Positions 35,234-46,897 of a stretch of 64,000 nucleotides of DNA are shown piece after piece. The stretch is taken from assembly GCA_963678705.1 (NCBI GenBank), contig OY783217.1, forward strand, positions 5,022,001 through 5,086,000. The letters are read 5' to 3'. Numbering within the stretch: position 1 is the first letter of the stretch; every line of letters starts with the position of its first letter. Under the pieces are notes generated by a model. The model was not told the origin of the DNA. It did no database searches and saw only the letters and a program-made list of their open reading frames with translations. The position numbers and the translations under genes were made by a program. The DNA comes from Panorpa germanica (Eukaryota > Arthropoda > Insecta > Mecoptera > Panorpidae).

Positions 35234-35476
35234 CCTCTTAGACCTCAGGCCTTTACCCGTAGCATTGGGCCTGTAGACTGAACTAATTCATCTTTTTTCA
35301 AGTTTTAATTTGACTTGTCAAAAGTACAGTCCGTGGAAATGTTTGACAAATTTTTATGACATAAAGTATTTCTAATTTTTATAAACATTAAGAAATATAT
35401 AAAAACTTTATAAGTATTATTCTTATTATATAATGTATTATTAAATTTAATTTAGTTGTCTCGGTGTCTAAGGTAT
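35234..35476. mobile_element. TTAA-flanked piggyBac-like MITE
   Basis: The left end CCTCTTAGACCTCAGG and the inverted right end ACCTTAGACACCGAG are similar. TTAA sits immediately outside each (35230-35233 and 35477-35480). TTAA is the fixed target of piggyBac elements. The arms are short and imperfect, so confidence is moderate. Confidence 0.45.
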
Positions 35477-35494
35477 TTAAGTCATAGACTCTAA

Positions 35495-35610
35495 CCGCTT
35501 TACAAATAAACCTGTTATAAAATTTATACCAGGTATAAAGCCCGTCCGGACAAGCTTATTATCAGTTTATACCTAGTATAAATTTTATAACAGGTTTATT
35601 TGTAACGCGG
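35495..35610 (+). mobile_element. MITE-B copy 2 (116-bp palindromic element)
   Basis: CCGCTTTACAAATAAACCTG opens the left arm. The right arm mirrors it with very few mismatches. Same length and same unpaired centre (AGCCCGTCCGGACAAGC) as the copy at 15712. It lies only 15 bp from the TTAA-flanked element on its left. Confidence 0.92.
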
Positions 35611-37540
35611 TTCTTCCACTCAGCTGTGCTTAGATTCGGGTTTGTTTCTGAAGATGGTATCAAATTTTGTCGATGACTAGCAAAGAAATAACTCAATAAA
35701 AAATTTAAAAATACTGTATCAATATTAATTATAATTTACAGTCGTAATTAAAATAGCAATTACTGCCTAATTAAAGAAAAAGTTATTTTTGAATTTGTAA
35801 TTTACTGATTAAATAATACCTAATTTACACAAAAATGAAAACATCAATAATTAAAAGTAACACGTTGTCTACTGTAATTACGTCATTCTCAATCCAATGG
35901 AATATAATATCAGATACTAATTATGATAAATTATAAAATTCCGTGAGAAATATTGTTAATCAAATTATATATTAATTGTAACAGTAATTAGCTGGAATGA
36001 TATATTAAAAATATTGGAAACAGCCCTTTATAACAAAAAGTTATTATATGGTAACAATGATTGATAATTACTGAATATTTAACTTTGGTTTTAATTTTAG
36101 AAACTTTTTAATTGGTCCATCATTGAACAAAGTAACAGTGTATAACTTTTCATGAAGAAAGAACAATTCAAAGACTAAAGTTTTCACCACTTGAAACTTT
36201 TAAATGAATTAAAATTAGAAATACAAGATATTTTGTCATTACATCTTTAATTTATTTAAGGATCAGGAAATAATTTCAGATGAAAGCAATTTAATTGGTT
36301 CTAAGGAGCCAACTGCTTCTTCAAGTAACTTGAATATTTCAAGAGGAATAATATCATTAAAACGATATTTATATTAGAATGATGATAAAATCAATGCTGT
36401 AACAGTTAAACTATAGCTTTGAGAAAGATTTTAGCATGTTCGGATATGCATGGTTTAGAAGGTACTGTTTTCCTAACCTTGTTATTCCAACAACCAGAAG
36501 TATAAAAACTTTAAAAAAGTTAAATTAACCACCCTAGTATGACTGCCTCAAACAACTCGCATAAGATTCAGATTTTCTTTAACAAAATAAATTATTCACA
36601 AATAAATGTAAATAATAACTTGCCTTATGATTGGCTTACTGAAAGTCTTGCATCAAAGAGCAATTCAGTTATTGGAAAAAGTAAACAAGAAAGTTGGTGT
36701 TAGGTGTACATCTATACAAGGGTATAAAATGTCTATCAGGGTAGCGCGAGATACGTCACCTCAGGCATATTGACTGACTGGCTAACACGATTTACAATCC
36801 CTCCATGTCGCCTACGCGTGAACGGTTTCATTTCTAGAGAACGGCGAACAGCGAACGCCGAACGATTGAGCTTTCAGTACATCGTACTAACTATATACAG
36901 ACATAGAGTCAGGCGTTTGCAACATTTATATTATTAAGAAATTAGAGATAAGTTGGTATTTTCTAAGGTAAATGACGGTTCTAGTGAGGTTTGAGTTATA
37001 AAACGATAAATTTGAAAAAAGTGGGTTTTAAAAATTGACTGTCAGGTTCGGCACCTTCACCATCGATATATTCCATTGTAATCAGTACATTAGAATTGTT
37101 AATCTCCTCTAAATTCATTTACTCTTCAAAATGATCTCTACAAAATATTAAACTTTGTATCACCAAGTTATATGTATATTTATTTCTTATAATTGATTAG
37201 TCTCCGGCTTATAATTTCCTTTACATTCCACCCAATATCATGTCAACAAAATTTCAGAAACTCAATTTACATAAATTGATTAAACTATAACTAAGACTAT
37301 GACTAATACGTTCGTCTCTTTCGCTCTCTATTTCACTGTACTTACTCTGTTCTTTGACTTTCTCTTTCTACCATTTTCTACGCCGGCTTCTTATACCACC
37401 AAGTTAAAAAAAAATTCTGTTCTACCTCAGATAAACTTGCACCTGTTCACGTAGTCATATTTTTGAAAATCTCTGAGTCACTACTCAAGTAATAACGTTT
37501 ACTTATTGTTACGTATTAATATTTACTGAAGTTTAACATA
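35611..37540. other. no gene; GC-richer patch at 36730-36860
   Basis: The patch holds GCGAGATACGTCACC and near-repeats of CGAAC(A/G)(G/C)CGAAC. It could be a non-coding exon or regulatory region, but nothing proves it. The remainder is AT-rich, without repeats. Confidence 0.45.
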
Positions 37541-37544
37541 ATTT

Positions 37545-37648
37545 TGTTATATTGTCAATAAATAAATGCAAAACGTATTAAAAATTATGTATTACTATAT
37601 TAATTTAATACGTAACATTATATAACCTTAGATAAAAAGCTTTATTGA
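37545..37648 (+). repeat. dispersed repeat shared with 33948 (copy 2), split by SINE-S
   Basis: AATAAATGCAAAACGTATTA, ATTTAATACGTAACATTATA and the AAAAAGCTTTATTGA end match the copy at 33948-34052. SINE-S inserted at its right side, duplicating the last 15 bases. Confidence 0.7.
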
Positions 37649-38218
37649 TGACACAAGTAGTCGAGAGCATTGATGGTTGACTCTGACTACTATGTCTCCG
37701 GGTTCGATTCCCGGGCCAGTGTTATATTATCTGGGCTTGGTAACAATCACATTTAATTGGTTATGTGCAACCATAATCATGAATATGAACAAAGAAAACA
37801 CGATAACAAAAAGAAATAATCGATAAAGAAAATAAACAGAGGAATAAAAACGAAAAAGAAGGAAAACTGGTTTATAAAAAGAAAGGAATTATAGTTAAAA
37901 GAACAGAAGAGTAGAAATATACAATATTAGACAAAGAAAAAATGCCAATAGAAAAAAGAACCAGAGAATGCAATGGGTGTCATCATAGTGGAAGCGATGT
38001 ATCAGATTGTAATGCAGTTAAAATAGAAAAAGATGGATAATGGAAAGAAGCATAGATTGAAGAATTTGAATAGAATAAACGAAATAAGCTGATAAAATAG
38101 AAAATTATAAATTGTATAGATTATGTCCTATAAAATGTTGATAAAATGTAATATATATTAGTTTAAGTGTTAATAACTCAATAGTTGATGCACTATAAAT
38201 AAATAAATATTAAAAAAA
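37649..38218 (+). mobile_element. SINE-S, full retroposon with 15-bp target duplication
   Basis: The insertion is bounded by AAAAAGCTTTATTGA at 37634-37648 and again at 38219-38233. The head is tRNA-like: a degenerate A-box region (TAGTCGAGAGC at 37657), then an exact RNA polymerase III B-box GGTTCGATTCC in the stem-loop CCGGG-TTCGATT-CCCGG (about 37699-37715). The body carries an A-rich region and ends TATAAATAAATAAATATT plus a run of A (38212 on). A tRNA head, A tail and direct duplications together define a tRNA-derived SINE mobilised by LINE machinery. At 570 bp it is long for a SINE. A segment near 37945-38010 can be read as CNGCHHSGSDVSDC, so the body may have been captured from a retroelement ORF. 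No gene product is expected. Confidence 0.85.
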
Positions 38219-38233
38219 AAAAAGCTTTATTGA

Positions 38234-38640
38234 AGTAAAAAAACGTAAATTTGTCGAAAGATGCCTTTTGTTATGTAATCTTACATTATAATAATAAAAA
38301 AAAAATTATATAACAGGTAAATTTCGTTAAATAATCCTTACATTCATGTAACTGTGTTCAGCGAGAATTTCTTTAAGAGATAATTTCATTTCATACAATT
38401 ACTCGTACTTTATAAATATATTTACTGTAACAATTATAAACAAGCAAGGCTTTTAGAACGTTTATGATAGTCGTTAACAGATATTTTCCTCGTCTCAATA
38501 CATAAAAACCATTAAGAAACTCCCTGTATTAAATTTACCAAATGTATTTAATTTCATACAAATTATAACATTTTGTCACCCCTAGTGTCAAGTTAATATG
38601 ATCAATTTGAATGGAATTGATGAATCGACACCATTTTATT
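38234..38640. other. no recognisable feature
   Basis: AT-rich spacer immediately right of the SINE target site. Confidence 0.5.
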
Positions 38641-38729
38641 GAGCCAGCCAGCACCCTACATCAGTGTTTTATTCTGTTTCTCCATCCCTCTTCCCTCATC
38701 CCTCTACGACTGTTGTGTAATAATACCGG

Positions 38730-38800
38730 TATAAATGGTGGAGGCGCCGGATCACATTAGGTATGCTACAGTCACGTGACCCCTGGAGGTCGATCGCAGT
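38730..38800. promoter_or_regulatory. GC-rich patch with TATAAA and GTCACGTGAC palindrome (speculative)
   Basis: TATAAAT at 38730 is followed by GCGCCGGATCAC and the 10-bp perfect palindrome GTCACGTGAC at 38771-38780. This palindrome is the CLEAR/E-box form bound by TFEB/MITF-type bHLH proteins in animals. The surrounding ~170 bp (38640-38810) are clearly richer in G and C than the flanks. No gene start can be shown nearby, so a regulatory role is only a possibility. Confidence 0.2.
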
Positions 38801-38810
38801 CGCTGGAGCA

Positions 38811-40960
38811 TTGATCATTTATATCAATTCGGTAATGTCAAATATTAAAAATATTCATTTCGAAATATACGTTGAATATTAATATACACGGAGAAGCATG
38901 TTTGGTGTAAAGTTATGTGAGAGGGGTCTGAACGTACGCCTACTGTACATTATTAAACAAGACTAAAGATAATACACATTTTTAATCGCGTAATTTATTG
39001 TAGAAACTTTTGAAAAAATCGTTGGTAAAAACTTTTTAAATAATTTTGTAGATTTTATTTTTAAAAATCAGCAAAAAAAAATCTCTCACAAAACTAAATT
39101 AAATTTGTATCACAATATAGTGAGTGTTATATGACATTCCCTTGATATAATATTATTGTGAATCTTACGATTTTCAACACGCAAGCATTTTACGTGTATT
39201 TCCGTCAGTACGCGTCTACTCTTATTTGATTCGTTTTTCGTCTTAGCTCTCGCACTGCCATCTTACTCAAAAGTGTGGTACTAAGACCGAATCTGAGCGT
39301 TATCCGAAACGAACCCTTTGTAACTCGATATCCGCTGAGATTAGTCTGAATAATGGACAAGTCGAACTGAATTTGAACCTCTATTTTTTAGAGTATATTA
39401 TTTACTATTGAGGAAATACAGCTACGCACTTTTGTTACTAGAAATACGCTCATATTTTTATTAAAACATCGAAAGTATACTGTTATTTTTTTTCATATAT
39501 TATTAGTGTGTTTGGCCTCATGCTTGGTTCAATGTTCATTCTATTCATAGACTTAGGTTTAAATTAAATTAATGCACCGTTCGACTGTTAAGAACTCTGG
39601 GGAAAGATTCGTTAAAATCGTCATTAGGAGAAAGGTGAAAGTAGTCCTGTTCAAAAGACTTTGTAGACTTGAAATACTTATGTTAATTAAAACAGAGACT
39701 CTTCTCTTTATTACGCTTTGTCGTGCGTAAATTAACGCATATGAAATAACTTAAAAATACTTTAGAAAACTGGATTTAACATATTAAACGCTTGTAATTG
39801 TGTCTATTTCGTATCTAATATCATTTAAGCGCGTGTAGCGCTCGTTTTGCTGGCGGCGTTAACTGAACAATGGTTCTGCTAATAAGCAGAATGCGTATTT
39901 AGAGCACTGCTCTATAGTAGATGAAAACGTAATGTTTATTGTTGCCGGTGCGGCAGTTTAGTTATGAATACTTGTGAGCGGTGCACTCGATGAAGTGTAG
40001 CACTGTTTAGTTGTGTAAACTGTAAAAAGCATAGATCGAAAAAATGTTCAAAAATAACAGTGCGGAAATAATATTAATATTCTGTGTTACTTTTAAATCA
40101 GCATGTAAATTTATATGATTCAACGTATTACAGAACTACGGACGTATTTCCTTACATTAATCCATTGAACATCAAATCTTCTCTAACTTTCTTACGATTC
40201 ACTTACTATTTATATAATATTTTCTTTAAACACATTTTCTTCATATGCTTCATCTCACTCTAACACGTCTGAACACATTTTGACATTTTCTCTTTTTCAG
40301 ATTGATATTTTATAAATTGCTTTATTTCCGATTTTTTTATAGTAACGTTAACCTACAAAGACCTTTTGATTAATATTTTAAATTATTATTATATTACATC
40401 ACATTTAGAAGAAATAACTGACCCCGCGGTAATGTAACTAACAGTTTTTACTCTCCTGACAGGGTGTGCAAAAAGGTGTCCATTATTGTGTTCAAAACTA
40501 TCAAGGAAACGATTGAAAGTCTAGTCATAATGTTGTGAACCTGACAGTTTTAGGACTAGCTATAAATCCAGGTCGTTGAATTTAGTGCCAATTCGTTTAA
40601 CTGCTTTGTCTGTCTGAATTTCAACAAACATGTCATTACTTCATGTGAAATGAACCAATAAATAAAATAGCAAATAGAACCGAATAGGAAACGATCTGCC
40701 AGATAAACTAAAGGTTTACTAGTTACACATTAACACAAAGATAAAATTAACATCTGGATAAGAACTTACTGAATTAACTTTATATAATAAGATTACAAAG
40801 AAAAAAGTTTGCTACAACAATTTTTTAAACTCGGAGATCGTTCCAATGACCTGGGCTATGAATTTAACGATGTGTTTGTTAGCTTAAGGTGAAATGATAC
40901 TATACAGCAGGTTAAATATTATAAAGAAAAACATGTTTTTTTATGTTTAAATTGTTTTAT
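38811..40960. other. no gene; GC-richer patch at 39825-40010
   Basis: The patch includes GTAGCGCTCG and GTTGCCGGTGCGGCAG and could be an untranslated exon or part of a repeat. At 40461 the words ACAGGGTGTGCAAAAAGGTG resemble the start of CAGGGTGT-type mariner MITEs, but no partner end was found. Confidence 0.45.
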
Positions 40961-40962
40961 GT

Positions 40963-41255
40963 AAGTAACTATAAATGCGAATCAAAATCTAAAGCTGCAA
41001 ATGACTGGTAAGTCATGTCTTAAGCGTAAGTTTGAGAACCATAATAAAGGTAATAAAATTTATGACAAACCCTTAGAAATGTTACCAGTCATATAAAAAT
41101 TGAAATTTAACTAGAAAATATAGCAATATTCATTTTTAAAACTTATTTTTGCGGTTCCAACTCATTAAAAGTTAGTTGAAAAAGCTTAAAATGTAGATAC
41201 GTTATTTATCTAACTAATTACAGCTTTAGATTTTGATTCGCGTTTATAGTTACTT
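40963..41255. mobile_element. TIR element (293 bp, 35-bp inverted arms)
   Basis: The left arm AAGTAACTATAAATGCGAAT... runs to AAAGCTG. The right arm is its inverse with a single mismatch over 35 bp (TGCG versus CGCG). The interior is non-coding. Flanks (ATGT and TAAG) do not give a certain target duplication. No second copy of this element is in the window. Confidence 0.85.
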
Positions 41256-41790
41256 TAAGTGATAGAGTTTCGACGTTAAAATTTAGATGCTTATAGCTCT
41301 GGTGTTGAAGTTTGAATGATTTCGAAATAAAATTAGAATATCGATTATAATCTACGCTATTAAGCTATCTCAAGGTTCGTAAACAATTGTAGAAAGGTGG
41401 TTTTAATAGTAAACTACCAATATTTTTGCTGACAAATTCGTTAAGAAAAAAAAACACTTTGCTAATCATTTTCTAAACGTATTAAGATCAGTCAACATAA
41501 ATTATCTGTATTTAACGATAAACTCTGGTCAGTTTTTGAAGGATACATCTAAACACACTAACTACAAAGCACACAACTAGAATGCCTAGTTTGCGGTTCC
41601 TTTGAAATATTCCACTTGATTTACACCAAACATCTAATGAAGTATAAATAACTAAAGATTAAGTTTTCCAACTTTTGGCTGTTAACACAGATCGTAACGC
41701 ACACACCCCATCCACCATCATCTCCTCCCCTCACCACCCCTACTGATTCTAACACTAACTAGAAACCAGATCATCTTGACTCACATCTTA
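41256..41790. other. no recognisable feature
   Basis: AT-rich, with a C-rich patch at 41700-41745 (CACACCCCATCCACC). Confidence 0.5.
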
Positions 41791-41792
41791 TC

Positions 41793-41829
41793 GGTATGCG
41801 GTATGCGGGTGCGGGTGCGGGTTCGGGTT
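41793..41829. repeat. GGTATGC / GGGTGC tandem repeat
   Basis: Two GGTATGC units run into three or four GGGTGC or GGGTTC units. Confidence 0.85.
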
Positions 41830-42067
41830 GATTTCACTCTGACAAGGAAAGACGTTTGAAGAACTTTCTTATTATCTATATATCATTTATGAAGTAACTG
41901 TTACGTAACAAGCCGGTTAAACAGAGATAGATCAAATTTATCTGATGTCAAAGTAAAGGTAAGTTCTGAGGGTACTTGATCGGGACTGTCAAATTTCCGT
42001 GTATATTCTCCAAGATTAAAAAAAAGATAGTCCAGATATGAAATCTCATATTAAAGCAAAATATGAT

Positions 42068-42395
42068 GAAATACTAAACTACAATTAAAGATTTAGACGA
42101 ATATGGACTAAGAGGATACATGAGTACTTGGAGATACAAGGAGGATAAAGATATTAAAATAATTGTGAGGTTCTGACTGGGAAACGCAAAAAGAGAAAAT
42201 AGGTATTGGAAGGAGAAAGCGGAAAGTATATGTAGGAGAGGGAAAGGAAAAGTTGGAGCACAGAAAGAGAAGGTGTAAGAGGAAAGAGGAAAGAGCAAGA
42301 AAGAACTGTTACTGGGAGAGATAGAGAGAGAAAGATGAACGGCTAAGATAAAGAGGCGGCGTAGAGAAAGAGAGGAAGGAATAGATTAGTCATAG
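42068..42395 (+). pseudogene. LINE-Z 3' coding fragment (copy 3)
   Basis: On the plus strand the frame near 42145 reads DIKIIVRF, a stop, then LGNAKRENRYW, KEKAESICRRG and a purine-rich lysine/glutamate-coding end. The aligned parts of the copy at 11.5 kb read RFRLGN...NRYW...RMCRVCG. Upstream, FRRIWTKRIHEYLEIQGG (about 42090-42145, other frame) corresponds to the YKKIWERE segment. Several stops and frame changes are present. Its second cysteine and histidine are no longer readable. Confidence 0.7.
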
Positions 42396-42464
42396 ATGAA
42401 AAATACTGATCGAAAACGAGCTTTTATCACAACATGATGTCGGGAACCAAATATTAACGCCAGT

Positions 42465-42848
42465 CAGGGGCGGCCTTAGCCATTGCGAGCCCCTGGGCGA
42501 CAGATCTTTGCGAGGCTTCGGGCAGCACAAATTTACGAGACCCCGGAGTTCTTTGTGTAACTTATGTAAATTGAAAGTAAGTATTTTTGATGATGATTGA
42601 AGAGAAATGCAAAGTTTTAAATAAATAAATGTATAGTTTTAAATTTTATAAAGGAAGATTTATAAAGTTAACAAGCCCAAAGACGTCAAATATTAATGAT
42701 GAAAAACTAAGGTACATGAATGCGTTTAAAGATATACGCAGGGATTAAAGTAATTTCTAAAGAGCGAGAACGAAATCCATATATAGAGGGTGCGAGGCCC
42801 CTAAAAGAGCGAGCCCCGGGCTGTTGCCACCCCCTAAGGCCACCTCTG
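42465..42848 (+). mobile_element. hAT MITE (384 bp) with perfect 8-bp target duplication
   Basis: Terminal inverted repeats CAGGGGCGGCCTTAG (left) and CAGAGGTGGCCTTAG (right, inverted) are flanked by an identical ACGCCAGT at 42457-42464 and 42849-42856. CAGG-type ends with an 8-bp duplication identify the hAT superfamily. The arms continue with GAGCCCC-rich sequence on both sides. A 61-codon frame (42720-42905) crosses the right end and is not a gene. Confidence 0.95.
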
Positions 42849-42856
42849 ACGCCAGT

Positions 42857-44625
42857 TATATTATTCCTACCCGAAGACCTCGTGTTTTTTCTTTACCAAA
42901 TCTAGTCTAGTCGCCATCTACTACCATCTGTGTGATTTCATTTCTCAAATTGTGAAAATTAGGTTAAATATAGGTTAAATGAAATTAATTGAGATTGTAA
43001 AACCGGAATACAAAACAATTATAATCAATACAATTAATATTTAACAAAGCACAAAAGCGTGAACATATATTTAAATGAATTATATTCTTTTCCCTTGCTT
43101 TCATGGTAACTTTCCAACTTCCTCAGCAGTTGCATGTCGCTTCACTCCATTGAAAATGTTAATTACGGTTTTCCAATAATTAAATAACTTTTTCTTGATA
43201 TGTTTTCCATAACAATACAAGCAAATCCAACGTTTTATTTCTTATTGTCCTCAAATAGGTCATAAACTAATGAGTTCCTGTATTGAAATATAAAAAATAA
43301 TAAAACCTTACATTTTGTTTTTATTTGAATGACTGTAACCCACTTTAGCCACGAGTAGCAGCCCGACTTCTGACTTATACAGGAAATTGTTTTAATTAAT
43401 GTAAAGTATATTCCGTATTACAATGTTTAGTTCTTGAATTATACTCGTAACTTGGAAAAGTAAAAAAGTAACAAGAAATATAACTAACTTACTTTATTAT
43501 AAAATGCAATCAATTTTCTACTTGAAACTTCTGTTCTATAGAAATGAAACTTCTTGATTACGACATTTGAATTTATTAAATTGAAATACTTTTGTTATAC
43601 CATAGTGATTTAAACGATTTCATAATTTATGGGGGTATTACTCAGTCTGAGAAGAGTTACTTTTGAATTTTACGCAGCAAAAAAAAATTATAAATAGGTA
43701 TAAATTCTGCATATTTATAAATACACTTTTAATACAATTTCGTCAATTTTCTAAATATCACACTTTGGAATTATACCTACTACTATTATACCAATTGTTT
43801 AAAAATGTGTACTTCAAATTTATAACTTATTTATCTGCAGTATTTATTACGTATTACGGATTTTGTATATTACAGATTCTTTACATGTAGTTTCCTTTTT
43901 TATTTATAATTTGGCGGGCTACTTAGCGAAATGGTTCTTTTTTCGGCCTTAATATTACACTATAATGACCCTTATATCAAACAAGATCACATAGAAATTA
44001 ATAAATATTATGAAACAATTTTATTACTACATAGTCGTATATTTTCATGTAATATACACCACTACCTTTAACATCGATACATGTACGAAACAAAGCCATA
44101 ACCGTTACAGGAAATTCCACGTATGGGTTGTATTAACGTGCAGTAAAGTTATGTGAACAATGTTGCAATTAATACTTTGTGCGATGCAATATGAACATTG
44201 AACAACCAACAGTTGGCTCCTGTATCCTGTATCCTGGCTCCTATTTACGTCAGATATTTTAATACGTGTCATTTGCAAGTTATACGAGTCCGTCGTTTAA
44301 TGAGATATCTGCGGTTATGAACTGGCGTCGGACAGGGCTGACGCTGGAATGTAGGGTAAACGTATTATCATAATAGACAGGGCTGGTGAACATTTTACAA
44401 ACATGAAGATAATTATTACAAAATATGCGAGGTCATGCTAATACACAGAAGCACATTTTTTAAAGAATATTTTGCACTCCTTAGTATTGGTTGTGAATGC
44501 TGCCAGCGTAAAACCTAAATTTTTCTAGTGTAATTTTTATAATCTGAAAGTAGAGCTGTTTTTGCACAATTCACTGTAAACGTCTCACTAAAAGGATGTC
44601 CTCTTAGGCCAATTATTAGATGAAT
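42857..44625. other. no recognisable feature
   Basis: A 75-codon plus frame (43663-43890) is rich in tyrosine and phenylalanine from its AT content and has no motif. Confidence 0.5.
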
Positions 44626-44629
44626 ATTG

Positions 44630-44730
44630 GAGTCATTGGAATTATTAGGTCTGAAAGTGTTGTGGTTGTTTTCGGATTCAATTCCCAGAGCTAAGTTATA
44701 TATTGTGGATTTGGCTATTGTTTCATGAAT
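44630..44730 (+). mobile_element. SINE-S relative (degraded)
   Basis: GGATTCAATTCCCAGAGCT is a decayed B-box region. It is followed by AAGTTATATATTGTGGATTT and GGC, aligning with GCCAGTGTTATATTATCTGG in the SINE at 37649. A 72-codon minus frame overlaps it without meaning. Confidence 0.55.
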
Positions 44731-46748
44731 CAATAACGATAATCATAATGTTAGAGGACCCACTACAACCCTGAGACTCCAGGCCAAGTTAGCGATTTTT
44801 TAACACAAATTTTGACACGTGGGAAACGGTATACTTGAAGATTCGGCTTTGAAACTTCAATATATACAGATTTGGAATTTTTTTCTTTTAAAATGTTCGT
44901 AATAATCTGAAAAAGATCTTTACGGAAAGTTAAATTGGAAAATTCTGGAAAAACTGAAAGTGCTTTTTTCTATAGGATGTTTGCTACAATGCGCGCAAAT
45001 GCCGTTTGACAGCTGATTATCAAATTGTGAATCAAAGTAATAGTGACGAAAAATTGATTCACTTGTTTATTTTCAATTGAATTGTGAAAATATTATTGAT
45101 ATTTCCACAGGACAACGATCAGCTAGTTATATAATAAATAAATGTTAAACTAATTACTGACTACTAATTGAAAGAACCTTAACAATAAACTTATTAGGCA
45201 ACGTTTATTTACTTAAATAAAGATTTGACTGGTTGGGCTCCTCTGTAAGCAATATAAAATGTATTTCTTCCTTTAAAGAAATGATACTTTTTATACAACA
45301 AAAAATTTAAATATACGTAAAAGCCCCACCTTTTATGTTATCCGTATAAAATTAACAATGATATTGTAACCCTTAACTCGCGAGGCAAGTCCGTAACTCT
45401 CATAAAACAAATGTGCCATTTGAGAATTCTTCTATTTAATTTAAAATTTCTCAAATATTTTTTTAATTAAAATACATTTCTTCTATACTTAGTATTATCA
45501 TTCGCGTACCGGATACAATGTGATGCTGACGCAAGACCTGAATGGAATATTATGAAGAATTTATTAAATTTAAAATAGATTTTACATATAGAACATAGTT
45601 CATGTATTATGTAGTGTGAACTCTGACCTACACCAGCGCGACGTGTGAAGCGTTGATTTGATCATAATAGTTTCGAATCTGATTGAAATTTTTATTACGT
45701 TCTTGTAATTTAATATTTAACATTAAAACTGAGGTTTGTGAAATTAACATCATGTTAGAAACTCATAAATAGATTCGTACGTTTATGATAATATTTGACG
45801 CTTCTATTTATATTTAATTGACTGTATCACCGACAACCTCTATAATGTTTGCAGATTTGTTTACCAACATTAAAAAGGCCAGATTTTCTGCTTTGCTTCA
45901 GATTATTTGCTCACATAAATATTAATGCCACAACACCACAAAAACTGCCAACATCAAAAACGTTCCAAAGATAAAGAAATTAAATTTTTAAAAATGATTA
46001 ATAATATTAATTTTTCATTCGTTCATTTCAAGAATTCAAATTTCAGCGAACTCGGTTTTTACAATATTCAATATAAAACGCAAATAAAAATGAAAATATA
46101 AACATTTTATTAGATAATTCATAGTAGATGTTTTATTACGTCATAAAGATGTTCAACGGTTGTACGTTCAGTGCGAGGTTACCAGATCTCATATTTTATT
46201 TGTCTTTTTAAAATAGAACAATCCGATATTTCAGTCTAATAATAAGTAAGCGCCTCTGTCAGAATATTTGAACATGTCAAAATAAGGATGATTATAGATA
46301 AACTGGAAGCATTGACATCATGTGAGAATATAGGAAGAAAATTGCTTTAATGAATTTTATTTCAAAACAGAATTTTTACCCCACTTGTGGACTTCTTAAT
46401 CATAATATCTCACAACTTTCAACTTTAAACGTAAAAAAAACAACATGTAAATGAGAAATGCACTATTTCTTTTTAAATAAGTCACAATAATATATTTAGA
46501 AAATATTAGAAATTAAAAGAGTGGTTAAAAGGAACAGTAAAGGTAATAGGACACACAAAATAATCCTGTGACGTCATTATTCCTACAGATCTGAAAATAC
46601 CCCTTCGAAAAAAGAAGGATATTTACATATTTTTCTGTATGGTTCATATTGTTGATGTTTTTACCAAACATAATTCTAACAAATAAGTGACACAGGTAAA
46701 ATGACATCTCTGTTGACTAGACGGTTTTTTAGAGAAAATAAACAACTT
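44731..46748. other. no recognisable feature
   Basis: AT-rich. A 60-codon minus frame at 46525-46707 has no family resemblance. Confidence 0.5.
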
Positions 46749-46750
46749 CA

Positions 46751-46897
46751 AAATGTAAGGCGCTACACTTACGTAGAAAATGAAACGTAATGTAATAATT
46801 TAATAAGCTTGCAATAAGCTAGTAGTTGGAAGCTGCTATATGAGAGACAATTACTATATGAGAAGTAGAAAGCTTGTAGCAAGCTAACAAATGTGAA
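46751..46897 (+). repeat. Rep-G copy 2
   Basis: Aligns with 48867-49015 over GTAGAAAAT, AACGTAATGTAA, AATAAGCTTGCAATAAGCTA and AGAAAGCTTGTAGCAAGCTA. The left edge (AATGTAAGGCGCTACACTTA) resembles the inverse of the right edge of the other copy (CAATGTAGGTTCACACTTGC). Rep-G is therefore probably a short TIR element of about 145-150 bp. Confidence 0.7.

Noticed and set aside
37657..37720. A functional tRNA gene
   Set aside because: The T-arm is perfect, but no acceptor or anticodon stem could be formed and the region is inside a retroposon with target duplication.
42074..42298. 74-codon minus-strand frame
   Set aside because: It is the antisense of the plus-strand LINE-Z fragment.
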